Source: Nocardioides sp. ChNu-153 (GTDB lineage: Bacteria; Actinomycetota; Actinomycetes; Propionibacteriales; Nocardioidaceae). From it: a stretch of 64,000 bases of DNA. Under the pieces are notes generated by a model, which was given only the letters and a program-made list of their open reading frames with translations, was not told the DNA's origin and did no database searches. Positions within the stretch are counted from its first letter, which is position 1. Every line of letters starts with the position of its first letter. The DNA lies in contig NZ_JADEVT010000013.1 in assembly GCF_030466625.1 (NCBI RefSeq), forward strand, positions 26,790 through 90,789. Reading direction: 5' to 3'. The translations under genes were made by a program, and so were the position numbers. Shown one piece after another: positions 54,264 to 62,829 of this stretch.

Positions 54264-54851
54264 TTAGGCGCCCGGCGCCGGCCCGCCCACGACCCGGCCG
54301 AGCGCGACGGCGGCGAGCAGCAGGGCGGCCAGGGTCTCGCCGTCCGGGACCTCCCCGGCGGCGACCATGTGCAGCAGCTCCGCCCACGGCACGCGGCGAA
54401 CCTCCGAGATGCCCTCGACGGCCTGCTCGAGGCGCTCGGGCGCCGGGCTCAGCCCCTGGGCGAGGAACACCCGGCCGGGGGCCCGGCAGACCCCGTTGAG
54501 CGAGGTGACCGGGCCGAGGTCGTCCCACTGTGCGGCGACGAGCCCGGCCTCCTCCCCCAGCTCGCGGCGGGCCGCGGTGAGCGGGTCGTCGTCGTCCGCG
54601 CCGCCGGCGGGCACCTCCCAGCCGGGGCCGGTGGTGTAGCGGTCGCAGCGCACCAGCACGACCTCGTCGGCCTCGGTGACGGCGACGACGAAGACGGCGG
54701 GGCTGCGCAGCTGCACCACGCCGTACGTGCCCGGGGTGCCGTCGGGTCGCACCACCTCGTCCTGCGTCACGACGATCCACGGGTTCTCGTGCACGACCCG
54801 GCCGGAGACCCGCTGCCAGCCCGTCGTCGGGCCCGTCCCGGGCTGCGTCAT
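54264..54851 (-). CDS. NUDIX hydrolase (ADP-ribose pyrophosphatase-like)
   Basis: 195 residues. Nudix box GGADDDDPLTAARRELGEEAGL (GxxxxxDxxxxAxRELxEExG) with a catalytic REL.EE core; upstream GWEVPAGG is typical of ADP-ribose pyrophosphatases. ATG 54851 overlaps the ogt stop, so it is coupled to ogt. Substrate is a nucleoside diphosphate derivative, not further defined. Confidence 0.9.
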   Translation of the reverse strand: MTQPGTGPTTGWQRVSGRVVHENPWIVVTQDEVVRPDGTPGTYGVVQLRSPAVFVVAVTEADEVVLVRCDRYTTGPGWEVPAGGADDDDPLTAARRELGEEAGLVAAQWDDLGPVTSLNGVCRAPGRVFLAQGLSPAPERLEQAVEGISEVRRVPWAELLHMVAAGEVPDGETLAALLLAAVALGRVVGGPAPGA

Positions 54852-55354
54852 CAGAACAGCGCCCCCTGCTCGAGGTCGAGCAGGGCCTGCTTGCGCTCGA
54901 CCCCGCCGGCGTACCCCGTCAGCGACCCGTCCGCGCCCACCACCCGGTGGCACGGCACGACGACGGGCACGGGGTTGCGCCCGTTGGCCAGTCCGACGGC
55001 GCGGGAGCCGTGGCCGGTGAGCCCGAGGGTGCGGGCCACCGCGCCGTACGACGTCGTCGCGCCGTAGGGGATCTCGGCGAGCGCCGCCCAGACCTTCTGC
55101 TGGAACGGGGTGCCGACGGGGGCCAGCGGCAGGTCGAAGCGGGTGAGGCCACCCGCGAAGTACGCCGCCAGCTGGGCCGCCGTCTCGACGAGCACCGGCC
55201 GGTCGTCGTCGCGCCCGGGCGCGTCCTCCGGCGACGCCGCGTCGCGGGGCGCGCGCACGGCGGCGGGGAACGGCGCGAACTCGATCGCCGTCACCGCCCC
55301 GTCGTGCTCCACCAGGCGCAGCTCGCCGATCGGCGAGTCGACCACGGTCCACAT
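54851..55354 (-). CDS. ogt: Methylated-DNA-protein-cysteine methyltransferase
   Basis: A 167-residue O6-alkylguanine-DNA alkyltransferase. VPCHRVVGADGSLTGYAGG contains the acceptor Cys (PCHRV); the helix-turn-helix is IPYGATTSYGAVARTLG. It directly reverses O6-methylguanine. Adjacent to alkA and overlapping the NUDIX gene. Confidence 0.95.
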   Translation of the reverse strand: MWTVVDSPIGELRLVEHDGAVTAIEFAPFPAAVRAPRDAASPEDAPGRDDDRPVLVETAAQLAAYFAGGLTRFDLPLAPVGTPFQQKVWAALAEIPYGATTSYGAVARTLGLTGHGSRAVGLANGRNPVPVVVPCHRVVGADGSLTGYAGGVERKQALLDLEQGALF

Positions 55355-55355
55355 G

Positions 55356-56948
55356 TCAGGGTCCTTCCTGGCCGGCGTGCACCGGCGGCATGAGGGTGTT
55401 CCACAGGTGCAGCAGCGCCGAGGAGCGCCAGGGACGCCACGCCGCCTCGACGTCCGCGGGCACGACGGCCGGGTGGCCGCGCGCCAGCAGCACGCGCCGC
55501 ACGCCCACGTCGGTGGGCAGGAAGACGTCCGGGTCGCCGAGGGCCCGCATGGCGACGTAGTCGGCCGTCCAGGGCCCGATGCCCGGCAGCGCGAGGAGCG
55601 CGGCGCGCACCGCCGCCCGCTCGGCGCCGCGGTCGAGACGCACCTCGCCCCCGGCCAGGGCCCCGCCGAGGGCCACGAGCGCCCGCCCGCGGGCCCGGGG
55701 CATCGGCAGCTCCTCGGGGTCGAGGCCGGCGAGCGCCGCGGGGTCGGGGAACAGGTGGGTCAGTCCCGGTACGACGCCGCGCAGCCCCACCGGCAGCTCC
55801 CGGCCGTGGGTGGCGACGATGCGGCCGGTGACCGTGCGCGCCCCGGCGAGGCTGACCTGCTGGCCGACGACGGCACGGGCCGCCACCTCCGCACCGTCGA
55901 CGGCGCCCGGCACCCGGAGCCCGGGGGTCAGCCGCACGAGGTCGCCGACCACGGGCGCCGCGGCGAGGTGGGTGTCGGTGGCTACGGGGTCGGCATCGGC
56001 GTCGAGCAGCCGGCGCACGCGCTCGAGGGCGGCGGTGGTGTCGCGCAGGTCGGTCAGCCACACCCGCAGGGGCACCTCCGCAACGCCGCCCGGCCCGCCG
56101 GGCACCGGGTGCAGGTCGACGGCCAGCACCGCATCACCGTGGGGCAGCCGCAGCGTCCGCGCGTAGGTGGCGCCGTGCACGACCTCCACCCCGGGCACGA
56201 GGTGGGCGTCGAGGAACCCCAGCAGCTCCGGCGCGGCGTACGGCGTGCGCACCGTGAGGTGCAGCCGCAGGGGCTCCACGGCGCCCGCGGCGGCCCCGGC
56301 GGTTCCGGTGGCCCCGGCGGCCCCGGCGGCCCCGGCGCGGTGCACCCCGAGGGCCCGACCTCGGCCGCGCAGCTCGCCGGGCGTGGCGGCGTACACCTCC
56401 CGCACGGTCGCGTGGAACTGCCGGACGCTCGAGAAGCCCGCGGCGAACGCGACGTCGGTGACGGCGAGGTCGGTGGTCTCCAGGAGCACGCGGGCGGTGC
56501 GGGCCCGGCGGGCGCGGGCCAGGGCCAGCGGCCCGGCGCCCAGCTCGGCGTCCAGCAGGCGGGCGAGGTGGCGCGGGGTGTAGCCGAGCGCGGCGGCCAG
56601 GCCCCCGACGCCCTCGCGGTCCACCACCCCGTCCCCGATCAGCCGCATGGCGCGCCCGGCGACGTCCGCCGCGACGTCCCAGCCGGGGCTGCCGGGCACC
56701 GCGTCGGGCAGGCAGCGCTTGCAGGCGCGGAAGCCGGCCCGCTGCGCGGAGGCGGCGCTGGGGTGGAAGGACACGTTCCGGTACGCCGGGGTCCGCGCCG
56801 GGCACGAGGGCCGGCAGTAGATGCCGGTGGTGTGCACGGCCGTGAAGAACATGCCGTCGAACCGGCCGTCCCGGCTGCTGGCCGCCCGGTAGCAGACCTC
56901 GGGGTCGAGGCCGGCGGGGACGGGGCGGTCGGTCGGCACGTCCTCCAT
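55356..56948 (-). CDS. alkA: Ada/AlkA fusion: methyl-sensing regulator and 3-methyladenine glycosylase
   Basis: 530 residues. Ada N-terminal Zn/methyl domain (GIYCRPSCPAR...CKRCLP, four Cys), AraC-type helix-turn-helix (LAVTDVAFAAGFSSVRQFHATVREV), a Gly/Ala linker from a GGCCCC repeat, then AlkA N-terminal and HhH-GPD (LPGIGPWTADYVAMRALGDPDVFLPTDVGVRR, catalytic Asp). It excises alkylated bases and may activate the alkylation response through the Ada part; both known in actinobacterial AlkA. ATG 56948 preferred to GTG 56990. One base before ogt. Confidence 0.93.
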   Translation of the reverse strand: MEDVPTDRPVPAGLDPEVCYRAASSRDGRFDGMFFTAVHTTGIYCRPSCPARTPAYRNVSFHPSAASAQRAGFRACKRCLPDAVPGSPGWDVAADVAGRAMRLIGDGVVDREGVGGLAAALGYTPRHLARLLDAELGAGPLALARARRARTARVLLETTDLAVTDVAFAAGFSSVRQFHATVREVYAATPGELRGRGRALGVHRAGAAGAAGATGTAGAAAGAVEPLRLHLTVRTPYAAPELLGFLDAHLVPGVEVVHGATYARTLRLPHGDAVLAVDLHPVPGGPGGVAEVPLRVWLTDLRDTTAALERVRRLLDADADPVATDTHLAAAPVVGDLVRLTPGLRVPGAVDGAEVAARAVVGQQVSLAGARTVTGRIVATHGRELPVGLRGVVPGLTHLFPDPAALAGLDPEELPMPRARGRALVALGGALAGGEVRLDRGAERAAVRAALLALPGIGPWTADYVAMRALGDPDVFLPTDVGVRRVLLARGHPAVVPADVEAAWRPWRSSALLHLWNTLMPPVHAGQEGP

Positions 56949-57056
56949 CCTGCCGCAGCGCACCGACCCCGGCTGGCGGGAATCGGACACGGCAGCGGCC
57001 GCGCGCCGGCGCTCGGGCGGGGAGCCCGATGCGGAGCCGGGCGGAGCCGGCGAGCC

Positions 57057-57080
57057 TCAGGCGGAGCGTCAGGCGGAGCG
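57057..57080. repeat. 12-bp tandem repeat across the SRPBCC stop
   Basis: TCAGGCGGAGCG occurs twice in tandem (57057-57068, 57069-57080). In the minus-strand frame it duplicates the last codons (R-S-A-stop), so a second in-frame stop follows immediately. Confidence 0.8.
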
Positions 57081-57509
57081 CAGGCGGGCGTCGAGGTTGG
57101 CCAGCAGCTCCCCGTGGATGCGCTTCAGCCCGGCCGGGGCGAAGGTGCGCTCGAAGAAGCCCCCGACGCCGCTCGCGCCCTCCCAGGTGGTCGTGGCGAC
57201 CACGGCGCTGCCGTCACCGGCGGGGGTGACGCGGAAGGTCGTGACGAGGGTCGAGTTGCGGTCCTTCTCGACGACCGTGTCGGCCGTGGTCTCGACGTCG
57301 GCCACGACGTGGCGCACCCGCTTCTTCGTGGCGTGCAGGCGCCAGCTCGCGACGGTGCCGGCGCCCGTGCCGCCCTCGGTGACCGCGTAGTCCGTGTAGT
57401 GCTCGGTGAGGATCGCGGGACGCGTCTCGCGGTAGTCGGCGAGGGCCGCGAGAACGGCCTCCGGCGGGGCGGCGACGGTCGTCTCGGCGCTGGCGGTGAC
57501 TCGGGACAC
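57069..57509 (-). CDS. SRPBCC family protein
   Basis: A 146-residue START/SRPBCC-fold protein (polyketide cyclase/Bet v 1 type): TASAETTVAAPPEAVLAALADYRETRPAILTEHYTDYAVTEGG, then GTVASWRLHATKKRVRHVVADVETTADTVVEKDRNSTLVTTFRVTPAGDG. It binds hydrophobic ligands; function unknown. GTG 57509. It ends in a tandem duplication of its stop region. Confidence 0.85.
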   Translation of the reverse strand: MSRVTASAETTVAAPPEAVLAALADYRETRPAILTEHYTDYAVTEGGTGAGTVASWRLHATKKRVRHVVADVETTADTVVEKDRNSTLVTTFRVTPAGDGSAVVATTTWEGASGVGGFFERTFAPAGLKRIHGELLANLDARLRSA

Positions 57510-57600
57510 GGGACGCACCCTCTCGGTGGCGGCGGGGACGGACCGCGTCAGCCTAGCGACGCCCCGCACGGGCGCTGCGGACCGCGGTGCCCGGGAACGA

Positions 57601-57632
57601 CGAAGGGCCCGGTCTCCCGACCGGGCCCTTCG
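57601..57632 (-). terminator. Terminator after tRNA-Glu
   Basis: CGAAGGGCCCGGT (57601-57613) pairs perfectly with ACCGGGCCCTTCG (57620-57632), a 13-bp stem with a 6-base loop, nine bases past the tRNA 3' end. Confidence 0.75.
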
Positions 57633-57641
57633 CGCGTCACG

Positions 57642-57714
57642 TACCCCCGACCGGATTCGAACCGGCGCTACCGCCGTGAGAGGGCGGCGTGCTAGGCCGC
57701 TACACAACGGGGGC
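57642..57714 (-). tRNA. tRNA-Glu (anticodon CTC)
   Basis: 73 bases forming a complete cloverleaf on the minus strand: acceptor GCCCCCG, anticodon loop CTCTCAC (CTC, Glu), T-arm GGTTCGAATCC. G1-U72 wobble pair; CCA is not encoded. It lies next to tRNA-Gln, downstream of gltX, a conserved cluster. Confidence 0.95.
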
Positions 57715-57787
57715 ATGTCCTTCGGTGAGCCTCGCGGCCCGCCTGTGACGACTCGGAGACTCTAGCGAAGCCTTCGTCTCATTCAAA

Positions 57788-57810
57788 ATCCGGGCCCTGC
57801 GGGCCCGGAT
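57788..57810 (-). terminator. Terminator after tRNA-Gln
   Basis: ATCCGGGCCC-TGC-GGGCCCGGAT forms a 10-bp stem with a 3-base loop, followed on the minus strand by TTTTGAAT. It is the only hairpin in the window with a clear T-run. Confidence 0.75.
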
Positions 57811-57814
57811 CTCG

Positions 57815-57886
57815 CTGGGATACTAGGACTCGAACCTAGACTAACTGGACCAGAACCAGTCGTGCTGCCAATTACACCATATCCCA
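57815..57886 (-). tRNA. tRNA-Gln (anticodon CTG)
   Basis: 72 bases on the minus strand with a perfect acceptor TGGGATA/TATCCCA, anticodon loop TTCTGGT (CTG, Gln), T-arm AGGTTCGAGTCCT, discriminator G. No encoded CCA. Adjacent to gltX, whose product charges both tRNA-Glu and, in most actinobacteria, tRNA-Gln. Confidence 0.95.
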
Positions 57887-57889
57887 TGG

Positions 57890-59062
57890 TCAGGCCCCTG
57901 GTGGGGCCGAGGAGAGACCATACACGCGACCCCGGGACCCGATCAAAACGGCCGAGTCCGCGGCGCGCGCCAGGCCCATCCCGCGGTGCACCAGCACCGC
58001 GAGCGCGAGGTAGACGAGGGTCTGCGTGAGGGTGACGGGCAGCGTCAGCCAGCTGCCCCCGCTGGGCGTCAGCACCTCGTCCATGTCGCCCACCGCGAGC
58101 GCGAGCCCGAAGGCGAACCAGTTGTTCATCACGTGCATGGCGATGGACGCCTCGAGGCCTCCGGTGCGGATGACCAGGTAGCCCGCCATCACCCCGAACG
58201 CGAGCCGGTCGAAGAACACCGGCGGGCTCTGCGCCCCGTGCGCCAGGGCGAAGAGCACCGCGGGCACGACGATCGCGACGGCCGTGGCGACCCGGGGCGA
58301 GGAGAAGATGCCGCCCGCGACCTGGGTGACGTAGCCGCGGAACAGGTACTCCTCCCCCGCCGCCTGGAACGGCGTGACGAGCAGCACGACGAACAGGAAG
58401 TTGCGGGTCGTCTCGGTGAAGGCGTTGAGCGAGCCCACCTCGGAGCCCTCGGGCACCGCGCCGGGGTCGAGCGCGCTCACCAGCACGGAGACGACGAGGC
58501 TGGCCACGAGGGCCACCACCGACAGCCCCGCGCAGGCCAGGAAGTAGCCCCAGCGCATCCGGGGCGCCACCGACGTCGTCCAGCCCGGCCGCAGGCCGTG
58601 CAGGTACCGCGTGACGAGCCACACGACCGGCGTGAGCAGCGCCAGGGTCGAGAGCAGGTAGGCGAGCGACAGCGGCGTCACCGTGTCGAGCGACAGCATC
58701 TGGTCGACCCCGTCCCCCACGTCCGCGCCCACCACGGCGAGGCCGAGGGCGAAGAGCGCGAGCGTGACCATCGACAGCACGAGCACCATCGACACGGCGG
58801 CGACGACCACGCCCACCACCGGGCGCCACCAGCCCCGGTCGCCCGCCCGGTGCAGCCGGTGGTACTCCAGGGGCGGGTACGCCGCCGCGAACTCCTCGGC
58901 GCTGAGCGTCACCGCCCCGCGCGGGGCGGGCGCCGTGCCCGCCGGGCCCACCGGCCCGGTCTCCGGCGGGTACGACGGCTGCTGCGAGCCCGGGGACTGG
59001 CCCGGGGGCGGGCCCGGGGGCGGGCCCGGGGGCTGGCCCGGGGGTGGCAGGGGGTGGCTCAT
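57890..59062 (-). CDS. CPBP-family intramembrane metalloprotease
   Basis: A 390-residue CPBP/CAAX-like protease. An N-terminal Pro/Gly/Gln-rich cytoplasmic tail (~45 residues, encoded by tandem CCCGGGGGC units), then 8 or so membrane helices. Active motifs: [13 protein letters not shown] (EExxxR), FALAHGAQ (FxxxH), HVMNNW (HxxxN). Substrates unknown. ATG 59062 overlaps the gltX stop (ATGA), so it is coupled to gltX. Confidence 0.9.
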   Translation of the reverse strand: MSHPLPPPGQPPGPPPGPPPGQSPGSQQPSYPPETGPVGPAGTAPAPRGAVTLSAEEFAAAYPPLEYHRLHRAGDRGWWRPVVGVVVAAVSMVLVLSMVTLALFALGLAVVGADVGDGVDQMLSLDTVTPLSLAYLLSTLALLTPVVWLVTRYLHGLRPGWTTSVAPRMRWGYFLACAGLSVVALVASLVVSVLVSALDPGAVPEGSEVGSLNAFTETTRNFLFVVLLVTPFQAAGEEYLFRGYVTQVAGGIFSSPRVATAVAIVVPAVLFALAHGAQSPPVFFDRLAFGVMAGYLVIRTGGLEASIAMHVMNNWFAFGLALAVGDMDEVLTPSGGSWLTLPVTLTQTLVYLALAVLVHRGMGLARAADSAVLIGSRGRVYGLSSAPPGA

Positions 59063-60570
59063 CGCTCCAGCGCGCTCCGCAGCCGTGTGAGCCCGCGCTC
59101 GCGCCCGAGCAGCTCGAGCGACTCGAACAGGGGCGGCGACACCCGGCGGCCGGTGACGGCGACCCGCACCGGACCGAAGGCGTTGCGGGGCTTGAGGCCC
59201 CGGCCCTCGACGAGGGCGACGCGCAGCGCCTCCTCGATGGCGGCGGTGGTCCACTCCGCCAGGGGCTCGAGCGCGTCGTACGAGGCCTGCACGACCGCGA
59301 TGCCGTCCTCGGTCAGCACCTTCTCGACGTCGGCGGGCTCGCGGGTGAACGCGGCCTCGTCGACGAGGAGGAAGCCGAGCATGTCGACGACCTCGGTGAG
59401 CTTGTTGATCCGCTCCGCCACGAGCGGCATGGCGCCGGCCAGCAGCGCGTCCTGCTCGGGGGTGGGCGGGTCCGCCACGAGGCCGGACTGCACGAGGAAC
59501 GGCACGCAGCGCCGCGTCACCTCGGGCACGCCGAGCATGCGCAGGTGGTCGCCGTTGATGGCCTCGCACTTCTTGAGGTCGAAGCGCGCGGGGTTCGGGT
59601 TCACCCGGCTGATGTCGAAGGCGTCGACCATCTCGTCGAGCGTGAAGACGTCGCGGTCCTCGGCGATCGCCCACCCCAGCAGCGCCAGGTAGTTGAGCAG
59701 GCCCTCGGCGAGGAACCCCTGGTCGCGGTAGGCCAGGAGGTGGGCCTCGGGGTCGCGCTTCGACAGCTTCTTGTTGCCCTCGCCCATCACGTAGGGCAGG
59801 TGGCCGAAGCGCGGCGTCGTGCCGTTGCCGACCCCGACGGCGGCGAGCGCGTCGTACAGCGCCACCTGGCGGGGCGTCGAGGACAGCAGGTCCTCGCCGC
59901 GCAGGACGTGGGTGATCTCCATGAGCGCGTCGTCGACCGGCGCGACGAGGGTGTAGAGCGGGTCGCCGTTGGCCCGGCACAGCGCGTAGTCGGGCACGAA
60001 CTCGGTCTCGAAGGTGATCTCGCCGCGCACCAGGTCGTCGAAGGTGATCGAGCCCTCGGGCATCCGGAACCGCACGACGGGCGCCCGGCCATCGGCGCGG
60101 AACGCCGCCACCTGCTCGTCGCTCAGCTCGCGGCAGAACCCGTCGTACCCCATGACCTTGGACCCGGCGGCCTTGCGGCGCGCGGTGACCTCGTCGGTGG
60201 TGCAGTAGCAGTCGTAGGTGTAGTTGCTGGCTCGCAGCTTCGCGAGCACGTCGCGGTAGAGCTCGCCGCGCTCGCTCTGGCGGTACGGCGCGAACGGGCC
60301 GCCGATCTCCGGGCCCTCGTCCCAGTCGAGCCCGAGCCAGCGCAGCACCTCGAGCAGCGAGGTGTAGGACTCCTCGGTGTTGCGGGCCGCGTCGGTGTCC
60401 TCGATGCGGAACACGAACGTGCCGCCCGCGCCGTGGCGGGCGTGGTGGCGAGCGAACGCCCAGTTGAACAGGGCCGTGCGGGCCAGGCCGACGTGCGGGC
60501 TGCCCGTCGGCGACGGCGCCATGCGCACGCGCACGGGGCGGTCGCTGGCCAGGGCGGGGGTCGTGCTCAT
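59059..60570 (-). CDS. gltX: Glutamyl-tRNA synthetase
   Basis: A 503-residue class I synthetase. [21 protein letters not shown] (HIGH-type HVGL), [13 protein letters not shown], and KMSKS-type [18 protein letters not shown] 60570 overlaps the FAH stop (ATGA). It charges tRNA-Glu, and probably tRNA-Gln for GatCAB transamidation, with both tRNAs encoded just downstream. Confidence 0.97.
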   Translation of the reverse strand: MSTTPALASDRPVRVRMAPSPTGSPHVGLARTALFNWAFARHHARHGAGGTFVFRIEDTDAARNTEESYTSLLEVLRWLGLDWDEGPEIGGPFAPYRQSERGELYRDVLAKLRASNYTYDCYCTTDEVTARRKAAGSKVMGYDGFCRELSDEQVAAFRADGRAPVVRFRMPEGSITFDDLVRGEITFETEFVPDYALCRANGDPLYTLVAPVDDALMEITHVLRGEDLLSSTPRQVALYDALAAVGVGNGTTPRFGHLPYVMGEGNKKLSKRDPEAHLLAYRDQGFLAEGLLNYLALLGWAIAEDRDVFTLDEMVDAFDISRVNPNPARFDLKKCEAINGDHLRMLGVPEVTRRCVPFLVQSGLVADPPTPEQDALLAGAMPLVAERINKLTEVVDMLGFLLVDEAAFTREPADVEKVLTEDGIAVVQASYDALEPLAEWTTAAIEEALRVALVEGRGLKPRNAFGPVRVAVTGRRVSPPLFESLELLGRERGLTRLRSALER

Positions 60571-61376
60571 CGGGAGACCACCTTGTTCGTCAGCGCGCCC
60601 AGGCCGTCGACGACGACCTCGACCTCGTCGCCGGGGAGCATGGGACCGACGCCCTCAGGGGTGCCGGTGAGGATGAGGTCGCCGGGCAGCAGGGTCATGA
60701 CGCTGCTGACGTGGGCGACCAGGGCGGGGATGTCGAAGATCATGTCGGCCGTCGACCCGTCCTGCACGACGTCGCCGTTGAGGAAGGTGCGCACGCGGCG
60801 GCCCTGGCTGAAGTCGTGGGGGTCGAGGTCGGTCTCGACCCAGGGCCCGATCGGGCAGAACGTGTCGAAGCCCTTGGCGCGGGTGAACTGCACGTCGCCC
60901 TTCTGCAGGTCGCGGGCGGTCACGTCGTTGGCGATGGTGTAGCCGAAGATGACGTCGGTGGCCTTCTCGGCCGGCACGTCGCGGCAGATGCGGCCGATGA
61001 CGACGGCGACCTCGCCCTCGTACTGCACGTTCGTCGACTGCGACGGGTAGGCGATCGCGTCACCGGGGCCGACGACGGAGGTGTTGGGCTTGAGGAACAT
61101 GAGCGGCTCGCTCGGCACGTCGTTGCCGAGCTCGGCGGCGTGCGCGGCGTAGTTGCGCCCGATGCCCACCACCTTGCTGCGCGGCAGCACCGGCGCGAGG
61201 AGCCGCACGTCGGCGAGCCGGTGCTCCTCGTCCAGCAGCTTGATGCCGACGTAGAGCGGGTCGCCGGCGAGGGCCACGATCGTGGCGTCCTCGGCCAGCT
61301 GGCCGTGCTCGTCGAGGTCGCCGGTCACGACGCCGTACTGGGGGTCTTCTGAGGCTGCGAAGCGGACGATGCGCAC
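60567..61376 (-). CDS. Fumarylacetoacetate hydrolase family protein
   Basis: A 269-residue FAH-superfamily enzyme, usually a C-C bond hydrolase or oxaloacetate-type tautomerase/decarboxylase. [17 protein letters not shown] start of the core; metal Glu/Asp in [17 protein letters not shown] and [33 protein letters not shown] near the end. Real substrate unknown. GTG 61376 lies six bases after a TAGGCT box. Coupled to gltX, as is common in actinobacteria. Confidence 0.92.
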   Translation of the reverse strand: MRIVRFAASEDPQYGVVTGDLDEHGQLAEDATIVALAGDPLYVGIKLLDEEHRLADVRLLAPVLPRSKVVGIGRNYAAHAAELGNDVPSEPLMFLKPNTSVVGPGDAIAYPSQSTNVQYEGEVAVVIGRICRDVPAEKATDVIFGYTIANDVTARDLQKGDVQFTRAKGFDTFCPIGPWVETDLDPHDFSQGRRVRTFLNGDVVQDGSTADMIFDIPALVAHVSSVMTLLPGDLILTGTPEGVGPMLPGDEVEVVVDGLGALTNKVVSR

Positions 61377-61382
61377 CCGGTG

Positions 61383-61388
61383 AGCCTA
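61383..61388 (-). promoter_or_regulatory. Leaderless-type -10 box of FAH-gltX
   Basis: TAGGCT on the minus strand ends six bases before the GTG at 61376. It should drive FAH, gltX and the CPBP gene. Confidence 0.5.
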
Positions 61389-61441
61389 GCGAGGTCGCGC
61401 GGCGGCCCCGCACCGATGCCGGTCGACCCCCGGCGCGCACC

Positions 61442-61447
61442 TACCCT
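61442..61447 (+). promoter_or_regulatory. Leaderless-type -10 box of the 61456 gene
   Basis: TACCCT on the plus strand, eight bases before GTG 61456. Confidence 0.45.
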
Positions 61448-61455
61448 GGCTCCTC

Positions 61456-62343
61456 GTGGAGGTGCTGGACCCGGACGACCTGGCCCGTCGCCGCGCGGCC
61501 CACGAGGCCCGCGTCGACGCGTTCACCGCTCCCCACCTGGCCCGGCGCGCGGAGCGCGTGAAGCACCCGGTGCACGACTTCCTCTTCACCTACTACTCCC
61601 AGCGCCCCGCGCAGCTGCGGCGCTGGCACCCGGGCGCCGGGGTGGCCGTGCCCGCGGCGGCGGGTGCGTCGTACCGGGGGCTGAAGGGGTACGGCGAGCT
61701 CGACGTCCCCGGCCACCCCGGCGCCGTGGGGGTCACCGCGGCGCACGTCGCGAGCCAGCGTCCGCTGCTCGAGGGACTGCTGCGCCTGCTGCGGGCGACG
61801 GCCGCGCGAGCGCCGAGCTTCGGCTGCTTCGGGCTGCACGAGTGGGCGATGGTCTACCGGCTCACCCCCGAGCAGGTGCTGCACGCGGACTGGCCGCTGC
61901 GCCTCGGCGCGGCCGGCACCGACGCGGTCGTCGAGGGGCACAAGGTGACCTGCTCGCACTTCGACGCGTTCCGGTTCTTCACCCCTCCGGCCCGCCCGCT
62001 CAACCTCCTGTCCCCCGCCGCCGACGACCGCCCGGCGTTCGAGCAGCCGGGCTGCCTGCACGCGGGCATGGACCTCTACAAGCACGCGTTCCGGCTGAGC
62101 CCGATGATCTGCTCCGACCTCGTCGCGGACTGCTTCGCGCTGGCCCGCGACATCCGCGAGCTCGACATGCGCGCCGCGCCCTACGACCTGCGCGACCTGG
62201 GCTTCGAGCCCGTGCCGATCGAGACGGCCGAGGGCAAGGCGACGTACGTCGCGGCGCAGCGCGCCTTCGCCGAGCGCGGCGCGCCGCTGCGGGCCCGGCT
62301 GGTCGAGGAGTGCGAGCGGCTGCTCGCTCCCCTGCCCGTGTGA
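61456..62343 (+). CDS. Conserved actinobacterial protein, often labelled 3-methyladenine DNA glycosylase
   Basis: 295 residues. EVLDPDDLARRRAAHEARVDA start, KHPVHDFLFTYYSQRPAQLRRWHPG, LHEWAMVYR, HFDAFRFFTPPARPLNLLSP and GMDLYKHAFRLSPMICSDLVADCFALARD are strongly conserved features. Databases often call it 3-methyladenine DNA glycosylase, but I see no HhH-GPD motif and no support for that reaction, so the real function is open. GTG 61456, leaderless. Confidence 0.75.
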   Translation: MEVLDPDDLARRRAAHEARVDAFTAPHLARRAERVKHPVHDFLFTYYSQRPAQLRRWHPGAGVAVPAAAGASYRGLKGYGELDVPGHPGAVGVTAAHVASQRPLLEGLLRLLRATAARAPSFGCFGLHEWAMVYRLTPEQVLHADWPLRLGAAGTDAVVEGHKVTCSHFDAFRFFTPPARPLNLLSPAADDRPAFEQPGCLHAGMDLYKHAFRLSPMICSDLVADCFALARDIRELDMRAAPYDLRDLGFEPVPIETAEGKATYVAAQRAFAERGAPLRARLVEECERLLAPLPV

Positions 62344-62380
62344 CGCGGCGGCGCCCTGGAGCGCGAGCCGGTCGCACTGC

Positions 62381-62421
62381 GCGGAGGTCCGCTGCGCGAC
62401 GTCTGCGCAGCAGACCTCCGC
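62381..62421 (+). terminator. Terminator after the 61456 gene
   Basis: GCGGAGGTC (62381-62389) pairs with GACCTCCGC (62413-62421), and CTGCGC/GCGCAG pairs inside, after a 2x2 mismatch. It begins 38 bases past the stop. Confidence 0.65.
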
Positions 62422-62471
62422 GGAGAGGTCCGCGCCCGGGAGAGCCGGGTGCGGACGGCCGCGCCCGTGCG

Positions 62472-62477
62472 TAGCGT
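62472..62477 (+). promoter_or_regulatory. Leaderless-type -10 box of the DUF2087 gene
   Basis: TAGCGT on the plus strand, six bases before GTG 62484. Confidence 0.45.
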
Positions 62478-62483
62478 CGGGCC

Positions 62484-62783
62484 GTGACCACGCCCGACCC
62501 CTCCCCCGCCGCCGGCGCCGACCGCGTCCTGCGGCAGTTCATCGCGGACGACGGCTCGCTGCACACCATGCCGACGAAGCGGGCGAAGCGGTTGGTCGTG
62601 CTCGACCACGTGGTGCAGGCGTTCGAGCTCGGCGTCGTCTACCCCGAGACCGAGGTGAACGCGGTGCTGCGCCGGTTCCACCCGGACGTGGCCGCGCTGC
62701 GGCGCTACCTCGTCGACGACGCGTTCCTGACCCGGGACGCCGGTCACTACTGGCGCTCGGGCGGCACGGTCGACCTCGGCTGA
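62484..62783 (+). CDS. DUF2087 domain protein
   Basis: A 99-residue DUF2087 protein: VLRQFIADDGSLHTMPTKRAKRLVVLDHVVQAFELGVVYPETEVNAVLRRFHPDVAALRRYLVDDAFLTRDAGHYW. Such domains have a winged-helix-like look and in other bacteria follow an ArsR or MarR regulator; here it is a free-standing domain. GTG 62484, leaderless. Function unknown. Confidence 0.88.
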   Translation: MTTPDPSPAAGADRVLRQFIADDGSLHTMPTKRAKRLVVLDHVVQAFELGVVYPETEVNAVLRRFHPDVAALRRYLVDDAFLTRDAGHYWRSGGTVDLG

Positions 62784-62829
62784 GCGCGCCGGGAGGTCGA
62801 GCCCTCGCCGGCCGGCAGCGCCGCGCAGG

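Noticed and set aside
57642..57886. tRNA pair as an integration site of a prophage or island
   Set aside because: No integrase, no direct repeat of the tRNA 3' end and no phage genes are seen nearby.
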